Counted from the first letter of the stretch, positions 41,531-49,714 are shown. The stretch: DNA of 64,000 nt from Roseococcus pinisoli (GCF_018413645.1 NZ_JAHCDA010000003.1:110959-174958); one strand, 5' to 3'. Numbers and translations are program-made. The notes: generated by a model not told the origin, from the letters alone.

Positions 41531-41743
41531 TCAGACGGACGCCGTCGCCAGGACTTCGAATTCCTCGCGGTGCAGGTAGGCGATGCCTGCCTTGAACGTG
41601 CAGCGGTAGCCCAGCTTTCCGGCACCGTTGCCAACGACAGCCCGACTGTCGGAAATTGTGCCGGTGTCGTCGCGCATGACGCCGTTCCACAGCGCATTGC
41701 CCGTGTACTGGATCTTAGTGCCGATCGGCAGGATGTCGGCCAT
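41531..41743 (-). CDS. Small hypothetical phage protein
   Basis: 70 residues, beginning in a TAATG overlap. The I-G-T-K-I-Q-Y-T-G-N and R-C-T-F-K-A-G pattern suggests a small beta barrel. No family recognised. Convergent with xseB. Confidence 0.58.
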   Translation of the reverse strand: MADILPIGTKIQYTGNALWNGVMRDDTGTISDSRAVVGNGAGKLGYRCTFKAGIAYLHREEFEVLATASV

Positions 41744-42003
41744 TAGGAGGTCTCCCCTGCCATCGCGTTGGCCCGGTCGGCAGCCTTCGCAGCTTCCCGA
41801 GCCAGGCGTCGGCGCACGCTGCCTGGGACACTCGCGCGGGTGTTGGGATCGGCCGGGCGGGGCAGCAGGGCCGCGCTCTCTTGGGACCGCTGGCGGGGCA
41901 GCTCCTCTCCCTGGGTCACGCGAGGCTCGGCCACGCGAACCATGGCAAGGCCTGGCATGGCGAGCACCGCCCCAAGCATGCCCAGACGTCGATTGCTGAT
42001 CAT
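41743..42003 (-). CDS. Small phage protein with possible N-terminal membrane/signal segment
   Basis: 86 residues, ATG at 42003 fixed by SD hairpin 13. Residues 6-22 (RLGMLGAVLAMPGLAMV) are hydrophobic after an arginine pair, resembling a signal or anchor; the rest is arginine/alanine-rich. Function unknown. Confidence 0.55.
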   Translation of the reverse strand: MISNRRLGMLGAVLAMPGLAMVRVAEPRVTQGEELPRQRSQESAALLPRPADPNTRASVPGSVRRRLAREAAKAADRANAMAGETS

Positions 42004-42008
42004 GAGAT

Positions 42009-42024
42009 AGGCCCTCCTTGGCCT
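42009..42024 (-). promoter_or_regulatory. SD hairpin 13 (CsrA-type site)
   Basis: AGGCC-AAGGAG-GGCCT, 5-bp stem, identical to hairpin 5. Confidence 0.78.
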
Positions 42025-42031
42025 CGGCTTT

Positions 42032-42059
42032 TGCGTAGCTGGGCCTCCTGCATGAGCAA
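42032..42059 (-). promoter_or_regulatory. Promoter candidate, TTGCTC-N16-TACGCA
   Basis: Fits the phage promoter pattern; the palindrome at 42073 lies 14 bp upstream of its -35. Confidence 0.43.
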
Positions 42060-42072
42060 GAGAAAATTCGTA

Positions 42073-42088
42073 GTGCACCTGGGTGCAC
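42073..42088. repeat. Dispersed 16-bp palindrome, copy 8
   Basis: GTGCACCTGGGTGCAC, 7 bp past the stop of the Xre-type regulator. Confidence 0.87.
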
Positions 42089-42095
42089 GGCGGAT

Positions 42096-42455
42096 TTACG
42101 CGATCGCCTGCGATGTCTCGGGTAGGTTTGGGTCTTGGTAGGGGGGCAGCATCATCAGGTCGAACTCGAAGCCGAGGCAGAAGGCGATCTTCTCGATGAC
42201 GTCGATGTTGCCCGGGGCGGTGCCGGCCTCGATGCGGCGGATGATAGCGCGGTCGATCGAGGTGATGCTGGCGAGCTGTCGCTGACTGAGCCCGGCATTG
42301 ACCCGCATCTCGCGCAGGCAGGCCCCCCAATTCGAGCTCTTGGAGCCCGTGAGAGGCCGCAACGGTGGGGCCTTGTATCGGATGATTGTGATCATCCTGG
42401 ATGGGGGAGGGGGCGGGGCGGTGGCCGCGTCTTTGGTGACGTAAATGACCGGCAT
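42096..42455 (-). CDS. Xre-family regulator (candidate phage repressor)
   Basis: 119 residues. Residues 45-100 hold an Xre helix-turn-helix (LREMRVNAGLSQRQLASI then DRAIIRRIEAG). A proline-rich N-terminal stretch precedes it. The ATG at 42455 has GAGGAG eight bases upstream; a second ATG at 42473 is in frame. It sits at the end of the prophage opposite an excisionase-like gene, the usual place for a lysogeny switch. No RecA-cleavage domain is present. Confidence 0.72.
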   Translation of the reverse strand: MPVIYVTKDAATAPPPPPSRMITIIRYKAPPLRPLTGSKSSNWGACLREMRVNAGLSQRQLASITSIDRAIIRRIEAGTAPGNIDVIEKIAFCLGFEFDLMMLPPYQDPNLPETSQAIA

Positions 42456-42489
42456 CGAACGATCTCCTCTCATCCGAAGTCGAGGAAGA

Positions 42490-42505
42490 TGCCCCTCCTT
42501 GGGCA
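42490..42505 (-). promoter_or_regulatory. SD hairpin 14 (CsrA-type site, offset)
   Basis: TGCCC-AAGGAG-GGGCA, 5-bp stem. Unlike the others it is about 17 bases before the first in-frame ATG (42473) and 35 before the likely start (42455), which has its own GAGGAG. Confidence 0.7.
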
Positions 42506-42591
42506 ATCGTTCTTCCTCTTCGGCCGGACCCTCCATGGCCCCGTGAAGGAGAGTTTTCGGCTATGGTCAGATTTAGCGCCAGCAGACATTC

Positions 42592-42618
42592 GCGACACTT
42601 GCGACACTTGCGACACTA
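42592..42618 (+). repeat. Three tandem 9-bp repeats (GCGACACTT)
   Basis: GCGACACTT, GCGACACTT, GCGACACTA in a row, in the intergenic region between the divergent Xre-type and excisionase-like genes; a likely operator for one of them. Confidence 0.6.
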
Positions 42619-42651
42619 ACGTCAAATGGTTACCAGCATATGATCCAGGAC

Positions 42652-42669
42652 AGCACCAAGGAGGGGGCT
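42652..42669 (+). promoter_or_regulatory. SD hairpin 15, imperfect, plus strand
   Basis: AGCACC-AAGGAG-GGGGCT on the plus strand: five pairs with one A-G mismatch, loop AAGGAG, ahead of the ATG at 42677. Confidence 0.5.
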
Positions 42670-42676
42670 TCTGATC

Positions 42677-42907
42677 ATGACCAATACTTCAAATGCTGCG
42701 ACGTTTGGTAAATCAATTCGGCAGGGAGATGTCCTATCCACTGCTCAGGCGGCGGATGTTATTGGGGTCTCTTCCCGCACGATCCTGCGTTATGTCCGGC
42801 AAGGAGTCCTGCCTTCAGAAAAGCGAGGCATCCGGGGTATCCTCGCCATACGGCGGGTCGATGCAGAGGCCCTTCGGGTTCGATTAGCTGGTGGGGGGCC
42901 GCTATAA
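42677..42907 (+). CDS. Excisionase-like helix-turn-helix protein
   Basis: 76 residues. L-S-T-A-Q-A-A-D-V-I-G-V-S-S-R-T-I-L-R-Y-V (about 20-40) is a winged helix-turn-helix of the MerR/excisionase kind. It is the last phage gene before the attachment site, as expected of an Xis. No integrase is visible, so it could also be a Cro-like or Cox-like regulator. Confidence 0.65.
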   Translation: MTNTSNAATFGKSIRQGDVLSTAQAADVIGVSSRTILRYVRQGVLPSEKRGIRGILAIRRVDAEALRVRLAGGGPL

Positions 42908-42933
42908 CGGTTTCTACCCCACTTCCAAATTCC

Positions 42934-42953
42934 GGCTATACTGATGGCTATAC
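42934..42953 (+). repeat. Direct repeat GGCTATAC, 12 bp apart
   Basis: Two exact 8-bp copies starting at 42934 and 42946, on the phage side of the att site. Spacing near one helical turn suggests binding by the excisionase-like protein or integrase arms. Confidence 0.4.
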
Positions 42954-43053
42954 CTGTCTTCGCGTTCGCCGCTTGTTCCGCCTCTTCTGCCTGATATAAT
43001 CGACTGAAATCGTTGATTTTGGAAGGGAGGTTAGGGGTCGGAAAACGGCCTGG

Positions 43054-43119
43054 GCGGTTTGCTAAACCGTTAAAGGGAGATAATCCCTTTCGTGGGTTCG
43101 AATCCCATCCCCTCCGCCA
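43054..43119 (+). tRNA. 3' part of tRNA-Ser(GCT), prophage attachment site
   Basis: From the anticodon stem on, a serine tRNA is intact: anticodon arm GCGGT-TTGCTAA-ACCGT (anticodon GCT at 43061-43063), long variable arm AAAGGG/CCCTTT, T arm with TTCGAAT, acceptor strand CCCCTCC, G73 and encoded CCA. Upstream of 43054 no good D arm or 5' acceptor strand can be built; the best fit has a mismatch and a non-U8. So this is the displaced 3' end left at one junction of an integrated element, with crossover probably in the anticodon arm. The intact tRNA should be at the other prophage end. Confidence 0.75.
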
Positions 43120-43206
43120 GTTTTCTTCTCTGAGAAATCTCACGGCGAATTCGAGTGTTCGCCGATTTGCCCCGACGGGATGAGCCGCGGCAGTGCGGGC
43201 TCATCA

Positions 43207-43548
43207 TCACCTGTGCAGGGTCAGGAGAGGCGCGTCATCCGGCAATGTCGCGCCTCTCTTATGGGCGGCCGCCGCAGCTTCATCGATCATGTCCTGCCAC
43301 ATCCAAAGCACGCCGATGGCGCCCACGAGGACCGTGCCGAGATGGGCACTCCTGATCAGGAGGCATGCCAGGGCACCGACCGCCAGGATGGCGGTCCAGG
43401 TCATCGGTCTCGCCCTGACCCTTCGGAGGGTGGCGGTGAGGAAGCCCTTCGGGCCGCGCCAGAGATTCCGAATGGGTGCCGTCATCATGCTGAGGCGATC
43501 GGGAAAATTCATGCGGCGGCCGGGAGCCGCGCTGTCGATTCCAGTCAT
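43207..43548 (-). CDS. Small membrane protein, hypothetical
   Basis: Up to 113 residues (several ATG choices; 43548 is the first). Residues 49-83 are hydrophobic (ILAVGALACLLI and TVLVGAIGVLWMW), so one or two membrane segments. It is the first gene on the chromosomal side of the att site. No family recognised. Confidence 0.45.
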   Translation of the reverse strand: MTGIDSAAPGRRMNFPDRLSMMTAPIRNLWRGPKGFLTATLRRVRARPMTWTAILAVGALACLLIRSAHLGTVLVGAIGVLWMWQDMIDEAAAAAHKRGATLPDDAPLLTLHR

Positions 43549-44162
43549 GTCATTGATCCCTGTGGCCGGACATCTTGGCGTGTCGGGCCACAGGAAGATG
43601 GCATTTTTATTTATATTTACAACGTAATATTTGAATTTCAGGGATTAATTTCGGATTTTGATTTATAGTATATTTTTAAATTATTCAGGTTTATAGTGCA
43701 ATGTCCTGATATCGTTGAGTTTATATTTATTTCAGGTCTGTATCTTTGAGCGAGGAATACGCCCGCGATCGCTTGGCCGGAGTGACGCTCGCCCTGGGCC
43801 GCGCCGACCCGCAGCTCCATCCCTTCATTGTTTGGTGTCGAAACGATCTTCGGCACCCAAGTAACGCCGGCACAACCCTCAAACCTGTTTCTGCGTCACC
43901 GTCCTGGAACCAATCGCAGTAAAGGCGATGGCCCTCCACTGACCCCGAGTCACGGAGAGGGCTCGGCACGGGCAGCATCTGACCGAGGATGATTGCCGAA
44001 CGGAGCGCCCATCGATCAGCTCTTCTCGTTGGCGCTTTTTGCCGCCTGACAGCCCGCGGTCTCCGGCCATACCCATTACTGAACACCATCGGGAGAGGTC
44101 GGCGTTGGCCGTCGGTATTTGCTGATCTAGGCTCACTCCAACCCGTCCAAGGAAGACCAAGA
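43549..44162. other. 614-bp gap with an AT-rich island
   Basis: Positions about 43598-43745 are strikingly AT-rich next to GC-rich flanks. The rest holds short overlapping frames on the minus strand (43638-43856, 43727-44089, 43879-44160) without recognisable products. They may be the remains of a mobile element; I could not name one. Confidence 0.5.
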
Positions 44163-45326
44163 ATGCTCGCGTCCCAGCGCCACCTCTTCGATATCCCGCG
44201 CGATGTCGCCTATCTCAACGCCGCCGCCTGGTCGCCATTGCCGCTCGCGGTGCAGGAGGCGGGGCGGATGGGCGTCGGGCGAAAGACCCACCCTTGGGGC
44301 GTCGATCCGGCGCTTCCGGGCCGCGTCATCGAACGTGCCCGCACGGCCGCCGCCGCCCTGATCGGCGCCGAGGCCCAGGATGTCGCCGTGATCCCCTCCG
44401 TCTCCTATGGCGTCGCCATCGCCGGGAAGGTCTTCGCGCCACCCGCCGGATCCCGCGTCCTGGTCTTCGAGGACGATCATTCCTCGCCCGTGCTGGAATG
44501 GCTGGCCCGCGCGCCAGCCCAGGGCTTCACGGTCGAGACGGTGAAACGCCCCGCCGATGGCGACTGGACCGCCGCCGTAGAGGAAGCGATCGCGAAGCCC
44601 GGCGCGCCGCTCTCCATCGCTTCCATCTCCAACCTGCATTGGGCCGACGGCGCCCTGCTGGACATGGACCGCATCGCGGCGGCGCTGAAGGCGAAGGGCG
44701 CGGCGCTGCTGATCGACGCGACGCATGGCGCGGGGATGATGGACCTCGACGTGAAGCGCCTCGACCCGGATTTCCTGATCTTCCCGACCTACAAATGGGT
44801 GCTCGGCCCCTACGGCCGCGCCTTCATCTACATCGCGAAGCGCCATCAGGACGGCGTGCCGCTGGAGCAGACCGGCTTCGGCCGGAAGGGCGTGCTGAAC
44901 GACCGCGTGCCGTACCTCTCCGACCTGTCCTACGCGCCGACCGCGCGGCGCTTCGACATGGGCGAGCGCGACCATTTCGTCGGGCTCGAGATGGCGGCGG
45001 TGGGCCTTGAGCTGATGGCATCCTGGGGGCACGCCGCGATCGGCGAACGCTGCGGGATGCTGACCGCGCGGCTCGAAAAGGGCCTGGCCGAGGCGGGCGC
45101 GATCCTGCCGAAGCGGTCGCTGCGCGCGCCGCATATTCTCAGCGTCTCCTTCCCCAAGGGCATGCCGGACGGCTTCATCGAGGCGATGGCGGCGGAAAAG
45201 GCCTTCGCCGCGCCGCGCCTCGGCCGGATGCGCATCAGCCCGCATGTCTACAATGACGAGGAGGATGTGGACCGCTTCGTCGCGGCCTATGCGCGCTGCC
45301 TGCGCGGTACCGCCGTCGCGGCCTGA
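44163..45326 (+). CDS. Aminotransferase class V-fold PLP enzyme
   Basis: 387 residues. The frame is open from 43989, but homology to the class V fold starts at the ATG at 44163 (D-V-A-Y-L-N-A-A). D-A-T-H-G-A-G near 184-190 and P-T-Y-K-W-V-L-G-P near 202-210, with the Lys binding PLP, mark the cysteine desulfurase/kynureninase-like group. Substrate unknown. Confidence 0.85.
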   Translation: MLASQRHLFDIPRDVAYLNAAAWSPLPLAVQEAGRMGVGRKTHPWGVDPALPGRVIERARTAAAALIGAEAQDVAVIPSVSYGVAIAGKVFAPPAGSRVLVFEDDHSSPVLEWLARAPAQGFTVETVKRPADGDWTAAVEEAIAKPGAPLSIASISNLHWADGALLDMDRIAAALKAKGAALLIDATHGAGMMDLDVKRLDPDFLIFPTYKWVLGPYGRAFIYIAKRHQDGVPLEQTGFGRKGVLNDRVPYLSDLSYAPTARRFDMGERDHFVGLEMAAVGLELMASWGHAAIGERCGMLTARLEKGLAEAGAILPKRSLRAPHILSVSFPKGMPDGFIEAMAAEKAFAAPRLGRMRISPHVYNDEEDVDRFVAAYARCLRGTAVAA

Positions 45327-45370
45327 GAGGGTCGGGCGGCACTCGGGCGGGGCGACATGAGCGGCCCCGC

Positions 45371-46555
45371 CTACTTCCGCGCGAGCAGCACGCCCACGAC
45401 CAGCGCCGGCAGCCCGCACACGGCGAAGCCGAGCCCGTGGCTGCCCGTGAGGTATAGCAGCGCCGAATAGGCCAGCGGCAGCAGCAAGGCGCCGATCTGG
45501 CCGAAGGAGAGCACGCCCCCCGTGGCCATGCCGCGCATCCCCGGGGGCGCCAGGCGGGCCGCCTCCGCCAGCAGGACGCCGTGCCAGGACATGGCCGTGG
45601 CGCTCAGGCAGGAGGCCACGAAGCCGACCAGCAGCACGGGCCAGAAGGGGCCGTACAGCCCCGTGAAGAGCGCGCTGGCCGCCATGCCGAAGGCCAGGCC
45701 CGCCATGGTCGGCCGCGGCGCCAGGCTGGTGCTGCTGAGCCAACCCCAGAGGATGCGGCAGGGCACGGCCACGAACATCGCAACGGAGAAGACGAGGCCG
45801 GCCAGCGCCAGGGAGTGCCCGAGCTCGACCAGGTAGACGATGAAGTAGGAGGTGAAGACCGTCTGCAGCCCGTTGAAGGCAAAGCAGGCCAGCGAGAGGT
45901 TGCGCAGCTCGTTCGTGGCCAGCACGGAGGTGAAGGTGGTCCGGAAGTCCGAGAAGTGGAAACGCCGGCTCGGCACGCGGTCCGAATCGAACTCCTTCCG
46001 CGTGAACTGAAGCAGGACGGCGAAGACCAGGCAGCCGATGGCACCGGCATTGAGCGCGGCGCTCCAGCCCGCGCTGTGCGTGATCGCCGGGCCCAGGAGG
46101 CCGGCCATCAGCAGCCCGGCCGGCACGGCGGTCTGCTTCACCGAGAAGACGAGCGGCGCGTAGCGCGGCGGCGAGTAGCGCCCCAGAAGGTGCGAACTCG
46201 CGGGTGTGGAAATGGCGGAGCCGCCGCCGCCAATGATCGCCGACAGCGCCAGCAGCGCGATAGAGCCGGTGGAGGCCGCCGCCAGGCCGCCGGCCAGCAG
46301 CAGCAGCGCCACCTGGCTCATCCGAAGCGCGCCGTAGCGGATGATGAAGCTGCCGCAGCCCAGCTGGAACATCAGCGCTGAAAGCCCGATCAGGCTCACA
46401 TAGACGCCGACCCAGGCGGTATCGAGCTGCAGGTCAGTGATGATGGCGGGGGCGATCACCGTCGGCAGGTTGCGGCCCAGTGACGCGAAAGTCTGCTGAA
46501 CGAACATGGCGCCCAGGGCCAGCAGCAGCAGCCTGGCCTCGATCCCGATACGCAT
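45371..46555 (-). CDS. MFS transporter
   Basis: 394 residues with about 12 hydrophobic segments. The segment after helix 2 and the second-half GWLSSTSLAPRP loop fit the family. The start is the ATG at 46555 (a GTG precedes it). Convergent with the aminotransferase. Substrate unknown. Confidence 0.8.
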   Translation of the reverse strand: MRIGIEARLLLLALGAMFVQQTFASLGRNLPTVIAPAIITDLQLDTAWVGVYVSLIGLSALMFQLGCGSFIIRYGALRMSQVALLLLAGGLAAASTGSIALLALSAIIGGGGSAISTPASSHLLGRYSPPRYAPLVFSVKQTAVPAGLLMAGLLGPAITHSAGWSAALNAGAIGCLVFAVLLQFTRKEFDSDRVPSRRFHFSDFRTTFTSVLATNELRNLSLACFAFNGLQTVFTSYFIVYLVELGHSLALAGLVFSVAMFVAVPCRILWGWLSSTSLAPRPTMAGLAFGMAASALFTGLYGPFWPVLLVGFVASCLSATAMSWHGVLLAEAARLAPPGMRGMATGGVLSFGQIGALLLPLAYSALLYLTGSHGLGFAVCGLPALVVGVLLARK

Positions 46556-46639
46556 CACTGCTCGCTTCTCATGGCCCGGGCCACCCTTGCCTCCCTTCGC
46601 GCCGAGGACGATCGCGGGCCCTTGGCGGCCCGTTGCCGA

Positions 46640-47623
46640 TCAGTCGACGGTGATGCGGGCCGTGCGCACCACGGCGGTCCATTTCTCGATCTCGGACCGC
46701 AGATAGGCGGCAAGCGCATCGGGCGCGGCGACGAAGGGCTCGAGGCCGAGCTCGCCGAAGCGGGCCTGGAGCTGGGGAAGCGCCTCGCGCACCGCCGCGT
46801 CCAGGCGCTCGATGATCGCGCGCGGCGTGCCCGCAGGAGCGAAGAGCGCCGTCCAGACGCCCATCTCGAAGCCCGGCACGGTCTCGGCCACCGTCGGCAG
46901 CTCCGGCAGGTTCGCGAGGCGGCGCGCCGAGGTGATGCCGAGCGCCGTCAGGCGCCCCTCGCGGACATGGGGCAGAGAGGAGGGCAGGGTGTCGAACATC
47001 AGGTCCACCTGCCCCGCCACCAGGGCGGAGGCGGCGGGCGCCGTGCTGCGGAAGGGCACGTGCAGCAGGTCGACCCCGGCGAGCGACTTGAAGAGCTCGC
47101 CGGCCAGATGGCTGGAGGTGCCGTTGCCGCCCGAGGCGAAGGTCAGGACGCCCGGCCGGGCCTTGGCGCGGGCGATCAGCGTCGCGACGTCGGTGATGCC
47201 GGTGGAGGGATGGGCCACGAGCACGTTGGGGCTGGTCGCGACGCCGGAGACGGGTGCGAAGTCGGCGACCGGATCATAGGGGAGGGTGCGGTAGAGGCCG
47301 ACATTCATCGCCTGGGTGCTGATGGTCCCCATCAGCACGGTATAGCCGTCGGCCGGGCTGCGGGCCGCGGCTTCCGTGCCGATGATGCCGCCGGCGCCCG
47401 CGCGGTTGTCCACGGAGACGGGCTGGCCGAGGCTCGCGGCCAGGCGCTCGGCCACCAGGCGGGCGGCGATGTCGGTGAAGCCGCCCGGCGCGAAGGCGAC
47501 AACGAGGCGGACGGGGCGGGTGGGCCAGGCCTGCGCCCGCGCGGTGCCGGCGAAAGGGACGGCCAGAGGGACGGCAAGCGGCGCGATCGCCAACGCGGAC
47601 AGGATATCGCGGCGATTGGTCAT
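46640..47623 (-). CDS. Bug/TctC-family periplasmic binding protein
   Basis: 327 residues. Start at 47623 (MTNRRD), giving a signal peptide (A-x-A cleavage near residue 31, possibly twin-arginine-like). W-P-T-R-P-V-R-L-V-V-A-F-A-P-G-G near 33-48 is the Bug family signature. These proteins bind carboxylates for tripartite transporters. The two membrane partners are not adjacent. Confidence 0.88.
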   Translation of the reverse strand: MTNRRDILSALAIAPLAVPLAVPFAGTARAQAWPTRPVRLVVAFAPGGFTDIAARLVAERLAASLGQPVSVDNRAGAGGIIGTEAAARSPADGYTVLMGTISTQAMNVGLYRTLPYDPVADFAPVSGVATSPNVLVAHPSTGITDVATLIARAKARPGVLTFASGGNGTSSHLAGELFKSLAGVDLLHVPFRSTAPAASALVAGQVDLMFDTLPSSLPHVREGRLTALGITSARRLANLPELPTVAETVPGFEMGVWTALFAPAGTPRAIIERLDAAVREALPQLQARFGELGLEPFVAAPDALAAYLRSEIEKWTAVVRTARITVD

Positions 47624-47733
47624 GATACTGTTTCCCCCGGACGTGCGGTTCTTGGCGAACCGGGAGGAACACATCATCCGCCCATCGTGGCAAGCCCGGT
47701 GGCCGACAATCGGTCAGCGCTGGAGACGTTGTT

Positions 47734-47904
47734 TCAGACGACCGTGAAGATGCTGACGAGCAGCAGGCCGAGGATGAGCACGAAGAAGCCCCGGACCGCG
47801 TTCATCCATCCGTCGATGCCCTCATAGCGGTCTTGTTCGGGCGGCTTGTCCTCGGAGCTTTGGTGGGGAACCTCGTCGCCAGGGGCCATCGCTCGCTCGC
47901 GCAT
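47734..47904 (-). CDS. Small membrane protein
   Basis: 56 residues, found by direct translation: ATG at 47904, TGA at 47734-47736. A charged N-terminal half is followed by one hydrophobic helix at the C-terminus (about 38-56, GFFVLILGLLLVSIFTV). Function unknown. Confidence 0.5.
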   Translation of the reverse strand: MRERAMAPGDEVPHQSSEDKPPEQDRYEGIDGWMNAVRGFFVLILGLLLVSIFTVV

Positions 47905-48118
47905 CGCGCCGTCCTCCTCTGACGGTCCCGCGCCATGCGGGGCCAGGGGCTTCAGATAGCCATGCCCGGTCGCACCCCGATCCCGCGAGGAGACGGAATT
48001 GTCGCGCCTGTCGCACGCGCGACGAGAGCGATCAGGCCGCGATGGAAATCTTCAATGAAATTGGAATCATTCGGGAAACCTTCTGCCGCCGCATACGTTC
48101 GGGCGGGCTGGAGGGACT

Positions 48119-48331
48119 ATGGAACAGACTTTGTGGGAAAGGTCCCGGATCATCGTGTCGATGCTCCGGGCCGAGATCAAACGCCGGGCCCGCCACGCGA
48201 CCACGGACAGGAAGGAACTGGTCGAGACGGTCCTGAAGGAACGCACGCCGCCCGGATGGCGCTATCAGCTCTATCCGGTGCGGGGCGCAGAGGAGCCGGA
48301 CTTCCTGCTGATCCCGGCGACTATGGCCTAA
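48119..48331 (+). CDS. Small hypothetical protein
   Basis: 70 residues, ATG with GGAGG upstream. Helical basic N-terminus, then a beta segment (GWRYQLYPVRG and PDFLLIPA). No family recognised. A strong terminator hairpin follows at once. Confidence 0.6.
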   Translation: MEQTLWERSRIIVSMLRAEIKRRARHATTDRKELVETVLKERTPPGWRYQLYPVRGAEEPDFLLIPATMA

Positions 48332-48341
48332 GCGCGCAGCA

Positions 48342-48373
48342 CGGGCGGGCGCGCCGACTCGGGCGCCCGCCCG
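48342..48373 (+). terminator. 11-bp GC stem hairpin, terminator
   Basis: CGGGCGGGCGC pairs with GCGCCCGCCCG over a 10-base loop, 11 bp past the stop of the small gene. Confidence 0.6.
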
Positions 48374-48385
48374 ATGACATGAACA

Positions 48386-48409
48386 CCCTGCCGTTTGGCG
48401 ACGGCAGGG
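48386..48409 (-). terminator. 8-bp stem hairpin at the end of rnd
   Basis: CCCTGCCG and CGGCAGGG with an 8-base loop, adjacent to the rnd stop codon. Confidence 0.5.
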
Positions 48410-48410
48410 A

Positions 48411-49586
48411 TTACCCCGCGCGGATCAGCCTCACGCGCCGGCCCGCGACGCCGAGGGCGAGCTGCCCCGTCTTCAGGGCCAGCGCATCGGCGCCGAACAC
48501 CTCCCGCCGCCAGCCGGAGAGCGCGCGGATATCGGGCTCGGTCTCGCTCGCCAGCCGCTCGAGATCCTCGGTATCGGCCAGCAGCTTGGGGGCGACGTTA
48601 TGCGCCTCGGCGCTCGCCGCCAGCAGCACCTTCAGGAGCGCGACCAGCGCCGGCGAGGCGCCCGCGCCCTTGCGGGCTTCCAGCGGCAGGGGAAGCGCGT
48701 CCTCCGGCAGGTTCTTCGCCTCGGCGATCGCCGCCAGCAGCGTGGCGCCGGACTTGCCCTTGGCAAATCCTTCCGAGACGCCGCGCACGCGCGCCAGCTG
48801 GTCCACCGTCTCGGGCGCGGAGGCGGCCACCTCGGCCAGGGACTCGTCCTTCACCAGGCGTCCGCGCGGGATGTTGACGCGCTGGGCCTCGGCCTCGCGC
48901 CAGGCGGCGGCGGCGCGCAGCACGCCGAGGAAGCGCCGGTTGGCCGATTTGGGCTTCAGCCGTTCCCAGGCCGTCTCCGGCTCGGTGATGTAGGTGGAGG
49001 GCTCGAGCAGCGCGTCCATCTCCTGCGCCACCCAGTCGAGCCGGCCTTCCTTCAGCAACCTTTCGCGAAGCTCCAGGTAGACGCGGCGCAGATGCGTCAC
49101 GTCCCCGGCGGCATAGGCGATCTGCGAGGCCGAGAGCGGGCGCACCGACCAGTCGCTGAAGCGGTGGGCCTTGTCGATGGAGGTGCCGGCCAGGGCGCGG
49201 ACGAGGCTGTCGTAGCTCGCCTGGTCGCCGAAGCCGGCCACCATGGCGGCCACCTGCGTGTCGAAGAGCGGCTTCGGCACGGCGCCGAAGCGGAGGAGGA
49301 AGATTTCCACATCCTGCCGGGCGGCATGGAACACCTTCACGACCGCCGGATCGGCCAGCAGGTCGCCGAGGGGGGCGAGGTCCATGCCCTCGGCCTGGGC
49401 GTCCACCACCGCCACGTCCCGCGCGCCGGCGAGCTGGACCACGCAGAGCTCGGGCCAGTAGGTCCGCTCCCGCATGAACTCGGTATCGACGGTGACGAAG
49501 GGCTCGGTCCGCAGGCGCTCGCAGAGCTCGGCAAGCTCGGCGGACTGCGTGATCAGGCGGATGGGCGGGTCTTGCATTCGGGCCAT
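48411..49586 (-). CDS. rnd: Ribonuclease D
   Basis: 391 residues. T-V-D-T-E-F near 32-37 (DEDD exonuclease), H-A-A-R-Q-D near 91-96, then YAAGDV near 155 and an HRDC-type helical C-terminus. It trims the 3' ends of tRNA precursors. Start at 49586 or at the ATG nine bases further (49577). Confidence 0.9.
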   Translation of the reverse strand: MARMQDPPIRLITQSAELAELCERLRTEPFVTVDTEFMRERTYWPELCVVQLAGARDVAVVDAQAEGMDLAPLGDLLADPAVVKVFHAARQDVEIFLLRFGAVPKPLFDTQVAAMVAGFGDQASYDSLVRALAGTSIDKAHRFSDWSVRPLSASQIAYAAGDVTHLRRVYLELRERLLKEGRLDWVAQEMDALLEPSTYITEPETAWERLKPKSANRRFLGVLRAAAAWREAEAQRVNIPRGRLVKDESLAEVAASAPETVDQLARVRGVSEGFAKGKSGATLLAAIAEAKNLPEDALPLPLEARKGAGASPALVALLKVLLAASAEAHNVAPKLLADTEDLERLASETEPDIRALSGWRREVFGADALALKTGQLALGVAGRRVRLIRAG

Positions 49587-49714
49587 GGGCCTGCTTTGCG
49601 GCCGGAACGGCCGCTATGCAAGGGTGGGGGCAGGGTCCTGACCCGCAATGGGTTGACAGGCGCGCCCCGGGAAGGCCCTTTCCGCCGTCCATCTTCCCTT
49701 TCCGCAGGTCCCCG

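Noticed and set aside
42790..43143. Minus-strand open frame beginning with a G-W-D-S-N-P-R segment
   Set aside because: This peptide is the well-known false translation of the antisense T arm of tRNA genes; it overlaps the tRNA-Ser remnant and has no ribosome site.
43638..44160. Minus-strand frames as an IS transposase remnant
   Set aside because: I looked for transposase motifs (DDE spacing, C-terminal patterns) in all three frames and found none convincing.
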